Below are positions 12,817 through 20,854 of a stretch of DNA of 25,804 nt, piece by piece. The position numbers were made by a program, and so were the translations under genes. The DNA comes from CAZWKQ01 sp964634005 (GTDB lineage: Bacteria > Bacteroidota > Bacteroidia > Bacteroidales > JACABE01). Positions within the stretch are counted from its first letter, which is position 1. The number at the start of each line of letters is the position of its first letter. The stretch covers positions 1 through 25,804 of the forward strand of contig CAZWKQ010000024.1 in the NCBI GenBank assembly GCA_964634005.1, given 5' to 3'. A model generated the notes under the pieces. The model was not told where the DNA came from. It worked only from the letters and a program-made list of their open reading frames with translations, and did no database searches.

Positions 12817-14487
12817 ATGAAAAGTGACATTGAAATAGCTCAAGCTACGAAGCTAAAGCCGATAACACAAATAGCAAAACAGCTTGGAATAGAAGAGGAC
12901 GACCTTAATCTTTACGGTAAGTATAAGGCTAAACTTCCGTTAAAACTTATAGATGAAGAAAAAATCAAACGTGCTAAACTTATTTTAGTGACGGCAATTA
13001 CACCTACACCGGCAGGCGAAGGAAAAACAACCACATCTATCGGGTTAACACAAGGGCTTAACAAAATTGGTAAGAAAACTACAGTAGTATTAAGAGAACC
13101 ATCATTAGGACCTGTTTTTGGGATAAAAGGTGGAGCAACAGGCGGTGGATTTTCACAGGTTTTACCAATGGAAGATATTAACTTGCACTTTACCGGAGAC
13201 ATTGCCGCCGTAGAGAAAGCTCATAATTTGCTTGCAGCGCTTATTGACAATAACATACAAAGTACAAAACATAATTTAGGTCTCGACCCTCGCACTATAC
13301 GCTGGAAAAGAGTTATGGATATGAACGAAAGAGCCTTGAGGGATATTATCATTGGGTTGGGAGGTCCAAAACAAGGCGTACCACGTGAGACAGGATTCGA
13401 TATTACTGCAGCTTCTGAAGTTATGGCAACCTTATGTCTGGCTAAAGATTTAGAAGATTTGAAGAATAAACTCGGTAATATTTTTATCGGTTATACTTAT
13501 GAGGGTAAGCCCATTTATGCCCGCGATTTAAAAGCACACGGAGCTATGGCTGCATTGATGAAAGACGCAATAATGCCAAATCTTGTACAGACTATTGAAG
13601 GCAATCCTGCAATAATTCATGGCGGTCCTTTTGCTAATATTGCACAGGGGACAAACTCAATTATTGCTACAAAGATGGGGCTTTCATTATCAGATTATGT
13701 TGTTACCGAAGCCGGTTTTGCATCTGAATTGGGAGCCGAAAAGTTTTTCAACATCAAAAGTCAATACGGTAAATTATCAACAAATGCTGTCGTTTTAGTT
13801 GCTACCATTAGGGCTTTAAAATATCACGGAGGAGCAAAATTAAAAGAATTAAGCACTCCCGACACTCAGGCATTATCAAAAGGGTTGGAAAATCTTGAAA
13901 AACACGTTGAAAATATTCGTTTTTATGGTATTTCGCCTGTTATTGCCATAAATAAATTTGCTACTGATACCGAAGAGGAAATTGAAATAATAAAATCGAA
14001 AGCAAGAGAGCTTAACGTAAAAGTTTCGTTGGTAGAAAGCTGGGAAAAAGGCGGTGAAGGAGCTATAGAGCTGGCACAAATGGTTGCTGAAGCTGCCGAT
14101 AGATGTGTAACTTGTTTTAAACCTCTTTACGATTTCAACTGGACGATAGAAGACAAAATAAACGAAATCGCTACCAAAATGTATGGTGCCGACCATGTTG
14201 AATATACAGTTCAGGCAAAGGTTGACATTAATAAAATAAACGAACTAGGATTTGGTAATCTCCCTATTTGTATTGCAAAAACTCAGAAATCATTATCTGA
14301 TGACCAGTACAGAAAAGGCAGACCACGTGGTTTTACAGTTAAAATAAGAGAAGTAGAATTAGCAGCAGGCGCAGGTTTTATAATTCCTATTGCCGGAACT
14401 ATAATGCGTATGCCGGGATTGCCCGAAGAACCTTCAGCAGAAATTATTGATATAGACAAAGACGGAAATATTACCGGATTATTCTAA
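12817..14487 (+). CDS. fhs: Formate-tetrahydrofolate ligase
   Basis: The 556-residue protein is full length for Fhs. It has the P-loop TPTPAGEGKTTT (about 62-73), then EPSLGPVFGIKGGATGGG, VLPMEDINLHFTGD, NLGLDPRTIRWKRVMDMNERALR and a C-terminal RMPGLPEEPSA. It makes 10-formyl-tetrahydrofolate from formate, ATP and THF in the cytoplasm, supplying purine and one-carbon metabolism. The ATG at 12817 is chosen over an in-frame TTG at 12808 because the family begins at this MKSDIEIA. The 115 bases upstream show no clear promoter. Its stop codon overlaps the stop of the convergent LiaF-like gene (shared CTAA). Confidence 0.97.
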   Translation: MKSDIEIAQATKLKPITQIAKQLGIEEDDLNLYGKYKAKLPLKLIDEEKIKRAKLILVTAITPTPAGEGKTTTSIGLTQGLNKIGKKTTVVLREPSLGPVFGIKGGATGGGFSQVLPMEDINLHFTGDIAAVEKAHNLLAALIDNNIQSTKHNLGLDPRTIRWKRVMDMNERALRDIIIGLGGPKQGVPRETGFDITAASEVMATLCLAKDLEDLKNKLGNIFIGYTYEGKPIYARDLKAHGAMAALMKDAIMPNLVQTIEGNPAIIHGGPFANIAQGTNSIIATKMGLSLSDYVVTEAGFASELGAEKFFNIKSQYGKLSTNAVVLVATIRALKYHGGAKLKELSTPDTQALSKGLENLEKHVENIRFYGISPVIAINKFATDTEEEIEIIKSKARELNVKVSLVESWEKGGEGAIELAQMVAEAADRCVTCFKPLYDFNWTIEDKINEIATKMYGADHVEYTVQAKVDINKINELGFGNLPICIAKTQKSLSDDQYRKGRPRGFTVKIREVELAAGAGFIIPIAGTIMRMPGLPEEPSAEIIDIDKDGNITGLF

Positions 14488-15383
14488 TATCTGATTATTT
14501 CGAGTTTTGACACGGCAGCTTCAAGATAAATCTTTATTTTTGCGGTTGCTGTGTCATAATTTTCCGTTCTGAAAACATTATCGTTAATATTATTAAACCC
14601 GTCTATTTTCTTACTCGACAATACATTATCCATTACAAGCTCACAACCCGAAGTCCTCGGAATGCTTATTTTAATGGAAGAAGCGCCGGCTTCAACATTG
14701 ATATTTGTATTAGGGTATTTGTTTCCTAAAGTAATATTTAAGTTTGTAGCTCCTCCGTCGAATTTAACTTTTTCTACTTTGAAATCTCTGACATCCAAAT
14801 TTATATCCGAAGCTCCGGCCTCGAAATATAAATTCCATATAGGGTTATTGTTAAGCAACAACAAACTGTTGTTATCTCCGCTTTTATCAATGTTAACAAT
14901 ACTGTTTTCGAGACCTAATTTGACTATGATTGTACTGTCGTTTATTTTTTCATCTATCTTGTAATTACCTATATTGCTTTTATTTGAAAAGCTTATCAAT
15001 TTATCGGTATTTCCCTTTACGTTAAAAACTCCGGAAACAGCACTTAATTTTAGATGAGCATATTTATATTCGCTTTTATAATCTTCTTCTATTAACTGCT
15101 CTCTATAGCTGTATTCGCTCATTTTTTTGAACTTCCAATACCATACAGAATCAAATTTTGAAGTATTTATTAAATAAATACCTATAATAAGAGCAACAAC
15201 ATATAGTACAAACTTAATTATTTCCTTAACAGGCAGAAGTGAAATGCCCCAAAATACGAGCAAAAGCGGCCATAGTTCCAGTAGATAAACCCAATTGAAC
15301 TGGATAACATTAAGATTTTTAAGAATGAAAAGTACTCCTAATCCTATTAATACTATTCCCCAAAAAATATTTTTATATTTCAT
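14484..15383 (-). CDS. LiaF/DUF5668-like membrane protein
   Basis: The 299-residue protein begins with three hydrophobic helices (about 8-26, 32-50, 55-73) in the pattern NIFWGIVLIGLGVLFILKNL ... LELWPLLLVFWGI typical of LiaI/LiaF-like N-terminal domains. The C-terminal half is a repetitive beta domain, with EAGASDINLDV, GGATNLNITL, VEAGASSIKISI and EAAVSKLEII recurring about every 25-30 residues, as in the LiaF/DUF4097 'toast-rack' beta-helix. LiaF proteins modulate cell-envelope stress sensing in Firmicutes; the Bacteroidota role is unknown. It is last in an operon with two PspC proteins, 2 bases after the previous stop. Its TAG stop overlaps the convergent fhs stop. Confidence 0.8.
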   Translation of the reverse strand: MKYKNIFWGIVLIGLGVLFILKNLNVIQFNWVYLLELWPLLLVFWGISLLPVKEIIKFVLYVVALIIGIYLINTSKFDSVWYWKFKKMSEYSYREQLIEEDYKSEYKYAHLKLSAVSGVFNVKGNTDKLISFSNKSNIGNYKIDEKINDSTIIVKLGLENSIVNIDKSGDNNSLLLLNNNPIWNLYFEAGASDINLDVRDFKVEKVKFDGGATNLNITLGNKYPNTNINVEAGASSIKISIPRTSGCELVMDNVLSSKKIDGFNNINDNVFRTENYDTATAKIKIYLEAAVSKLEIIRY

Positions 15384-15385
15384 TG

Positions 15386-15841
15386 TTAATAATTGTTATT
15401 ATTTTTCTTTCTGCTGTTTATAATAAGAGCAAATCCGATTACAATAAGAATTACAGGCCATAAATCAGCAAAATTAATATGTGGAACAAATCTGTCGATA
15501 AGAAATAAAGCACCAACTGCAATTAAAATAAGACCCGCAGTTAAACTCCCTTGATTTTTCCCATTTTTGCCAAGTTTTTTATCTTCTTCATTCATATTGG
15601 TTTCTCCTTCATAAATTTGTTCATAATCTTTGTTATCATTATCATTTATAACATTTTTTACGGGAAAAATAGCCCAGAAAATTATATACAGTATTAATCC
15701 GCTGCCACCTAATAAAAAGCCAAAAACAAACAATATCCTGACAATAACAGGATCGATATTGAAATACTCTGCCAATCCGGCTGCTACGCCCGCTATTTTT
15801 CTGTCGTTTATACTTCTGTATATTTTTTTGTTCTCTGTCAT
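15386..15841 (-). CDS. PspC domain protein with DUF5668-like C-terminus
   Basis: The 151-residue protein starts with a PspC domain: KKIYRSINDRKIAGVAAGLAEYFNIDPVIVRILFVF, then a membrane helix GGSGLILYIIFWAIFP. An acidic, Asn/Asp/Lys-rich linker (about 65-95) joins it to a second membrane part, SLTAGLILIAVGALFLIDRF and LWPVILIVIGFALIINS, resembling DUF5668/LiaI-like helices. PspC proteins belong to the phage-shock, membrane-stress response. It lies 10 bases after the small PspC gene and 2 bases before the LiaF-like gene. The second half looks like the N-terminal helices of the downstream protein, so the operon reuses the same module. Confidence 0.88.
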   Translation of the reverse strand: MTENKKIYRSINDRKIAGVAAGLAEYFNIDPVIVRILFVFGFLLGGSGLILYIIFWAIFPVKNVINDNDNKDYEQIYEGETNMNEEDKKLGKNGKNQGSLTAGLILIAVGALFLIDRFVPHINFADLWPVILIVIGFALIINSRKKNNNNY

Positions 15842-15851
15842 TTTAAAATTA

Positions 15852-16049
15852 TTACTGCATTTGTATCGGTGACTGGGGTATCATAATCCATAATATCAGA
15901 TAAACTAAAATACCTGCTCCGAATAAACCGAATAAAACAAAAATTACTCTTATCAAAACCGGATCGATGTTGAAAAATTCGGCTATACCTCCGCAAACAC
16001 CTCCTATAGTTTTATTTAAATTACTCCTGTAGATTTTTTTTGGTTCCAT
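15852..16049 (-). CDS. Small PspC domain protein
   Basis: This 65-residue protein is a single PspC domain: KKIYRSNLNKTIGGVCGGIAEFFNIDPVLIRVIFVLFGLFGAG followed by a membrane helix VYLILWIMIP. It is closely similar to the first half of the next gene, so the pair looks like a tandem duplication. It should be an inner-membrane protein involved in envelope-stress response by family association. It is the first gene of the three-gene operon. A candidate -7 box lies 47 bases upstream. No linked regulator gene (such as a PadR-type regulator) is seen. Confidence 0.9.
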   Translation of the reverse strand: MEPKKIYRSNLNKTIGGVCGGIAEFFNIDPVLIRVIFVLFGLFGAGILVYLILWIMIPQSPIQMQ

Positions 16050-16096
16050 TTTTTAAATAATTTTTTAGTTTGACGTTTTATTTCAATTTTTTGTTA

Positions 16097-16104
16097 CAAA
16101 GATA
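16097..16104 (-). promoter_or_regulatory. Candidate -7 box of the PspC operon
   Basis: On the minus strand TATCTTTG matches TAnnTTTG, 47 bases before the ATG at 16049. No -33 TTTG is seen at 19-21 bases. It lies in the 88-base gap downstream of the M16 protease gene, which points the same way. Confidence 0.45.
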
Positions 16105-16137
16105 ATGTTTAAAAAATCAAAAAAAATATTTAACCAA

Positions 16138-19050
16138 TTAATATCCAAAAATTTGCTCTTGTGAGAGTTTAGTAATTTTGCCGTATTTCTCAAGTTCTTT
16201 AAAATTCAGATCTTCTTCCTTACCAAGAATTATATAAAATTTATTTTTACCTTTAATATAGTTTTTATTAAAATCTACAACATCATTTATTTGCATATTC
16301 AGTGTTTTGTAGTATATGTCTTTTCTAATATCGTAGTTTCTACCGTATTTTTCAGCATTTATCAAGTTCCAAATTACATTCATTTTTGTAATTCTTTCGG
16401 TTCTTATTTTGTTTATAATTGACTCTTTGGCCAATTTGAAAGTATTTTCGGATACAGGCATATTGTTGAACAAATCATTATAGGCATCAAAAGCATCTGT
16501 TACTTTATCGTTTTGTGTTGCAATAAAGCCGCTGTTTATGAAATAAGAGTCTTTGTCAGACGGTATTTGATATGATGAACGTGAAGCATACGCAAGTGAA
16601 CGTTTTTCTCTTAACTCCTGAAAAACTATCGCATTCATACTTCCCCCGAAGTAATTGTTATACAAATTAACCAAAGGTATTATTTTCTCGTCGTACAATC
16701 CACCTCTGCTTATTGTTTGAAGATAAGACTGTTTGCTATTGTAATTTGCAAAAAACACTTTATTCTCCGATGTTTCATTTGGAACAAACTTTAATGGTAA
16801 TGAGTATGGGATGAAATTTTTATTTGTATTGTGGTATTTTTGCAATATTGAACTAATTTTATCAACACTTTCAGTACCGTAATAAAGAATATCATGGTAA
16901 TAAGAAGTCAGAGTTTTAATTTTTTGCACAAGTTGTTCGGGTTTAATATCTTTCAACTCTTTTTCAGTCATTATATTTTTTAAAGGCGATTTTTCTCCGT
17001 ATGTAGCATAATCAACCAAGGCGTTGAAATTTGACTGCTGATTGGATTTGGCGTCTTTCATCATCTTCAGAATATCATTTACCAAATTATCGTAGGCGTT
17101 TTTGTCGGGTTTGGGATCATTTAAAAGGTCTTCGACTATTAATATTGCTTTTTCCATATTCTCAGCAAGTCCGCTTATCGAAATATATGTTTCATCCTGA
17201 CTGTTTGATATGCTGAAATTACAAGCCAAGTCGTAAAACTTGCGTTTTATTTCCTCTGCCGTTAATTTACTTGTTCCGAGATAATTGAGGTATGTAATTG
17301 CAAGATCCATAACAAGATCGTTGTTGCTGCCCATTTTGAAGTAATATACAAGATTGAAAGTTTTATTTTCGGTGTTTAGCTTGTATAAAAGACGGGAGTT
17401 TCCGATTTTTTTTACAGTTAAATCCTTGCTATAATCCAGAAAAACAGGCTCAATTTCTTTTACTTTGGTATTTTTTATGGTTTTCAGGAAGTTGGATTCT
17501 ACATCTCTGTTTATAAATATCGGAGTTATCTGAGGTTTATTAACTTTTTCGATATCCAGAGGTTTTCCTTGCCTTTTGTAAATTAAAGCATAGTTATTAT
17601 TCAGGTTTTTGTTTGCAAAATCTACAATATCTTTTTTGGTAATTTTGCTTAATCGGTTTATATAGTCAACGACCTGACTGTATGGAATATCGTTTAGGAA
17701 AGCGTTTGCAATGGTTCTTACACGATTTGAGTTAGACTCGTATCGTTTTAGCTCATTAAGTTTAAGGTTATTAATTGCTGATGCAATAAGTTCGTCAGAA
17801 AACTCACCTTTTTTAAGAGCTTCGATTTGTTGTAGTAAAAGATCTTTAACTTCTTCAAGTGTTTGATTATTTTTGGGAGTTCCATAAACCACCAATGCCG
17901 AGTAGTCGGCCAATGAGTATGGAAATGCGTTTGCTCCAAGTGTTTTTTGTTTTTGATTTAGATTAACATCAATAATACCGGCCTTTCCGTTCGACAGCAT
18001 CTGGCAAATCATATCTATCATCAATGCATCGTGGGTTTTAGCACCACCAAAACGCCATGCTAACCTTACATTTTCGGCTTCTTGTCCTACTACTTCTTTT
18101 ACTATTGGGCTAACTATCGGGCTTTCAGGAGTATATTTCAAAGGTTGGGGATTTCCTTTTTTCAGTACCGAAAAATACTTGTCGATAATGGCAATGGCTT
18201 CATCGGGATTGAAATCTCCCGACATAACAACTGCCATATTATTTGCAACATAATATTTTGCAAAAAATTCTCTGATATTTTTCATCGATGGGTTTTTAAG
18301 ATGTTCGGCTTCACCCAAAGTGGTTTGTGTTCCGTAAGGGTGATTGGGAAATAGGGCAGCAAACATTGCTTCATTGGCTTTTCTTCCATCGTTGGTCAAC
18401 GACATGTTTTTTTCTTCATAAACAGTTTCAAGCTCTGTATGAAATAATCGCAATACAGGCTCTGAAAATCTGTCGGCTTGTATCTTAGCCCAATTTTCGA
18501 GCTGATTAGACGGAATGTTTTCGATATAAATAGTATAGTCGTTCGATGTTGCTGCATTTGTCCCCTGCGAACCTATGGCTTTCATAAGTTTATCGTATTC
18601 ATTGGGAATTGCCAACTTGGATGCTTCGTACGACAAACTGTCGATTTTGCGATATATCTCATTTCTTTTCTGCTCGTTTTTTTCAACTCTGTAAATCTCG
18701 AACAAGGCTTCTATTTCTGCTATCATGGGTTTTTCCTTTTCCCAATTCAATGTACCGAAATTCGGAGTGCCTTTAAACATCATATGCTCAAAGTAATGCG
18801 CCAAACCGGTCGTTTCTTTAGGATCGTTTTTGCTGCCTACCTTTACAGCAATATATGTTTGTATGCGTGGTGCATCTTTATAAACACTTAAAAATACTTT
18901 CAACCCATTGTTTAAAGTATAAATCCTTGTTTTTAAAGGATCATTAGGAACAGTTTCGTACTTATAACTCTTCTGAGCTTCTGTAACTAAAAAAGTTATT
19001 GTTAATAGTACAACTGAAAAAAATAATTTGCCGAAAAAATTTGATTTCAT
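16138..19050 (-). CDS. M16-family zinc metallopeptidase, two-half protein
   Basis: The 970-residue protein has a signal peptide (about 1-25, ending VTEAQ) and two M16 halves. The inverted zinc motif HYFEH is at 85-89, with the third ligand probably in VYEEKN (about 210-214). The N-terminal catalytic domains run to about 500. The C-terminal half begins near 540 and has the substrate-binding signature GGSMNAIVFQELREKRSLAYASRSSY. This is a processing peptidase/pitrilysin-like enzyme, probably periplasmic, with both the active and the inactive half in one chain as in many Bacteroidota. It is alone, with 363 gene-free bases upstream and the PspC operon downstream on the same strand. Substrate unknown. 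Confidence 0.92.
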   Translation of the reverse strand: MKSNFFGKLFFSVVLLTITFLVTEAQKSYKYETVPNDPLKTRIYTLNNGLKVFLSVYKDAPRIQTYIAVKVGSKNDPKETTGLAHYFEHMMFKGTPNFGTLNWEKEKPMIAEIEALFEIYRVEKNEQKRNEIYRKIDSLSYEASKLAIPNEYDKLMKAIGSQGTNAATSNDYTIYIENIPSNQLENWAKIQADRFSEPVLRLFHTELETVYEEKNMSLTNDGRKANEAMFAALFPNHPYGTQTTLGEAEHLKNPSMKNIREFFAKYYVANNMAVVMSGDFNPDEAIAIIDKYFSVLKKGNPQPLKYTPESPIVSPIVKEVVGQEAENVRLAWRFGGAKTHDALMIDMICQMLSNGKAGIIDVNLNQKQKTLGANAFPYSLADYSALVVYGTPKNNQTLEEVKDLLLQQIEALKKGEFSDELIASAINNLKLNELKRYESNSNRVRTIANAFLNDIPYSQVVDYINRLSKITKKDIVDFANKNLNNNYALIYKRQGKPLDIEKVNKPQITPIFINRDVESNFLKTIKNTKVKEIEPVFLDYSKDLTVKKIGNSRLLYKLNTENKTFNLVYYFKMGSNNDLVMDLAITYLNYLGTSKLTAEEIKRKFYDLACNFSISNSQDETYISISGLAENMEKAILIVEDLLNDPKPDKNAYDNLVNDILKMMKDAKSNQQSNFNALVDYATYGEKSPLKNIMTEKELKDIKPEQLVQKIKTLTSYYHDILYYGTESVDKISSILQKYHNTNKNFIPYSLPLKFVPNETSENKVFFANYNSKQSYLQTISRGGLYDEKIIPLVNLYNNYFGGSMNAIVFQELREKRSLAYASRSSYQIPSDKDSYFINSGFIATQNDKVTDAFDAYNDLFNNMPVSENTFKLAKESIINKIRTERITKMNVIWNLINAEKYGRNYDIRKDIYYKTLNMQINDVVDFNKNYIKGKNKFYIILGKEEDLNFKELEKYGKITKLSQEQIFGY

Positions 19051-19414
19051 ATCGTTAAACTTTTATTTATTATAAGAAAAAACAAAATTATCAATAAAAT
19101 TCAGTTATATGGTATTTTTTCGATAAAATCGATTTTATAACATTTAAATCTTTTATTAAACTCGATTTTTATGTTTTGTAACCCCAAAAAATTGTTTATC
19201 AATCCCGCCATTGTTATCCGAGATTTTTTTTTAATTACTATTCATAATAATATGGCTTTATGCTTAAAAGCCAGAAAATAATAATAATTTAATATTCAGC
19301 CGATATAGCGGTCAATTAATTACTTTCATAAGATTTTTGGTGAAATTCTATAAATTTAAAACGGCAGAGTTAATTCGTATTCTGAAAATATATTATTTTT
19401 GAAGAAAAAAGCTT
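19051..19414. other. Gene-free divergent region with a 16-bp palindrome
   Basis: These 364 bases separate the M16 gene and a lipoprotein gene. A perfect palindrome, ATAAAATCGATTTTAT, is at 19123-19138, and a related CGATTTTTAT recurs near 19163-19172. A hairpin TGGCTTT/AAAGCCA (19253-19259 with 19267-19273, 7-base loop) lies further on, without a T-run. A minus-strand TAATTTTG at 19090-19083 could be the M16 -7 box. No coding frame of note is present. Confidence 0.5.
19394..19401 (+). promoter_or_regulatory. Candidate -7 box before the lipoprotein gene
   Basis: TATTTTTG matches TAnnTTTG and lies 19 bases before the ATG at 19421. No -33 TTG is seen at the expected distance. Confidence 0.45.
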
Positions 19415-19420
19415 TTGAAT

Positions 19421-19915
19421 ATGAAAAAGATTTACTCTATCCTTTTAGTTTTATCATTTTTATTTACAGTCTCATGCAGTTCTAATTCTAAAAAGTCGGA
19501 ACAAGAGAATCAAACCAAAAATGAAGAAATTTCATCAAACGAAACAAAAATTCCTTTTTTGGAGGCAAAAAATTACTTTGTAAAAAACAACTATCCTGAA
19601 AAAGAAATTCACAATTTAGTACTTAAAACTCAAAAAGATTTTGAAGAAGTATTCGGTATGGCCTCAACTATGGGTACAGAAGGTAAACCAACTAATATTG
19701 ACTTCAACAAACAATATGCAATTGCAATTATTGGAAATACAACCGATAAAGCAACAACTTTAGATGTAATAAGCCTGAGTAAAAACAATAATGAAATCTT
19801 ATTAGGATACAAAATCAATGAAGGCGAGAAAGTGTCATTTAAAAGCAGACCATTTAAACTAATAATTATTGATAATTCATACGATGGTACTGTTAAAATG
19901 CAGAAATCGGAATAA
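19421..19915 (+). CDS. Small lipoprotein of unknown function
   Basis: The 164-residue protein starts at the ATG at 19421 (an in-frame TTG is two codons upstream). It has a lipobox (FTVSCSS, Cys about 19), then a hydrophilic linker rich in Ser, Glu, Asn and Lys (about 20-45). A compact beta-rich domain follows, with KTQKDFEEVFGMAS, DFNKQYAIAIIGN, TLDVISLSKNNNEILLGY and FKLIIIDNSYDG. The arrangement loosely recalls PrcB-like C-terminal domains, but the match is weak and I do not name it. The next gene starts 24 bases after the stop and probably shares a transcript. Confidence 0.75.
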   Translation: MKKIYSILLVLSFLFTVSCSSNSKKSEQENQTKNEEISSNETKIPFLEAKNYFVKNNYPEKEIHNLVLKTQKDFEEVFGMASTMGTEGKPTNIDFNKQYAIAIIGNTTDKATTLDVISLSKNNNEILLGYKINEGEKVSFKSRPFKLIIIDNSYDGTVKMQKSE

Positions 19916-19939
19916 GTAATCGAACTTTATAATAAAAAA

Positions 19940-20605
19940 ATGACACCAATTCTATTAAGGCATTTATTTAAAATTTTCAAGTGTAATTTTTGGGGTAAAA
20001 GTAATTTAAGCATTTTTAGCAAAGCTTTACTAATATTTTTTTACTTTCTCAACAGCAATTATGCTAATTCTCAATCAACTTCGGTTGAACAACCAAAAAC
20101 ATTATTCAAAAAAGGAATAATTGGTATTTACGCAGGCCCTTATTATCGTTATACTAAAATTGACGGTAATTGGACAGATATTTCCGGAGGAGGAGGCGGT
20201 ATTTACATTAAAAACCGTTTTTTTATAGCCGGAAGCAGTTTCGGACAATGGAATCCGGGCAAATCGGCAACATATCCCGACAGATTAATAAAATTAACAT
20301 TGAATGGAGCAACTTTAGGTGTAAACTCTAATCCCAATAAACTGATACACTTTAATTTAGGATTATTTGTAGGTGGAGGAAAAGCAGTTTTGATGGATTC
20401 AAAAACACAACAAGAGTACGAAAATATGAAACTTACTTTTATAAACCCTATGTTAGATGCCGAGATAAACGTATATGAAACTTTCAGATTTTTTGCCGGC
20501 ATTGACTACCGCTTTGCTTTATCCGAAAACAAAATAAACGGGTTAACAACAGATAAATTCTCGGGATTTTCATTTTTTTGGGGAATAAAAACCGGACTAT
20601 TCTAA
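19940..20605 (+). CDS. Small outer-membrane beta-barrel-like protein
   Basis: The 221-residue protein has an unusually long, basic N-terminal stretch (about 1-28) before the hydrophobic core KALLIFFYFL and a likely cleavage near NYANSQ. After it come alternating strands: GIIGIYAGPYYRYTKI, GGGGIYIKNRFFIAGSSFG, LIHFNLGLFVGGGKAVL, LDAEINVYETFRFFAGIDYRFAL and FSFFWGIKTGLF. The Phe-terminated last strand is typical of outer-membrane barrels. No internal Met offers a shorter signal peptide, so the start is accepted, with doubt. It is likely cotranscribed with the lipoprotein 24 bases upstream. Function unknown. Confidence 0.72.
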   Translation: MTPILLRHLFKIFKCNFWGKSNLSIFSKALLIFFYFLNSNYANSQSTSVEQPKTLFKKGIIGIYAGPYYRYTKIDGNWTDISGGGGGIYIKNRFFIAGSSFGQWNPGKSATYPDRLIKLTLNGATLGVNSNPNKLIHFNLGLFVGGGKAVLMDSKTQQEYENMKLTFINPMLDAEINVYETFRFFAGIDYRFALSENKINGLTTDKFSGFSFFWGIKTGLF

Positions 20606-20809
20606 AAAAGCTAATTTAAGAATAAAAGTTTATTTCAACTCTTATATTTTAAACTTGAAATGATTATGAGAAATGAAATAGATTAATTTAACCTATTGAT
20701 GTTAATTATGCGGCAATCAAATATCATTTTTAAAAGTAAATTATCAAAATTCAACTGCAAGAATCTGTCTTTCAAAGTCAATTATTTGTAAATCATCAAA
20801 ATTATTTTC

Positions 20810-20837
20810 TTTGCTGCCATTTGAAAATATATTTTTG
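20810..20837 (+). promoter_or_regulatory. Candidate promoter of the FAD oxidoreductase gene
   Basis: TTTG (20810-20813), then 16 bases, then TATTTTTG (20830-20837), ending 17 bases before the ATG at 20855. The -7 is perfect; the spacing is a little short. The 249-base gap before this gene otherwise shows nothing. Confidence 0.45.
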
Positions 20838-20854
20838 TTAAAAAAATTGAGAAA

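Noticed and set aside
12912..14196. Antisense open frames inside fhs (12912-13202 and 13876-14196)
   Set aside because: They lie opposite a clear full-length fhs, have odd composition and no start signals, and are explained by its codon pattern. The same holds for antisense frames in the M16, DUF5686 and other genes.
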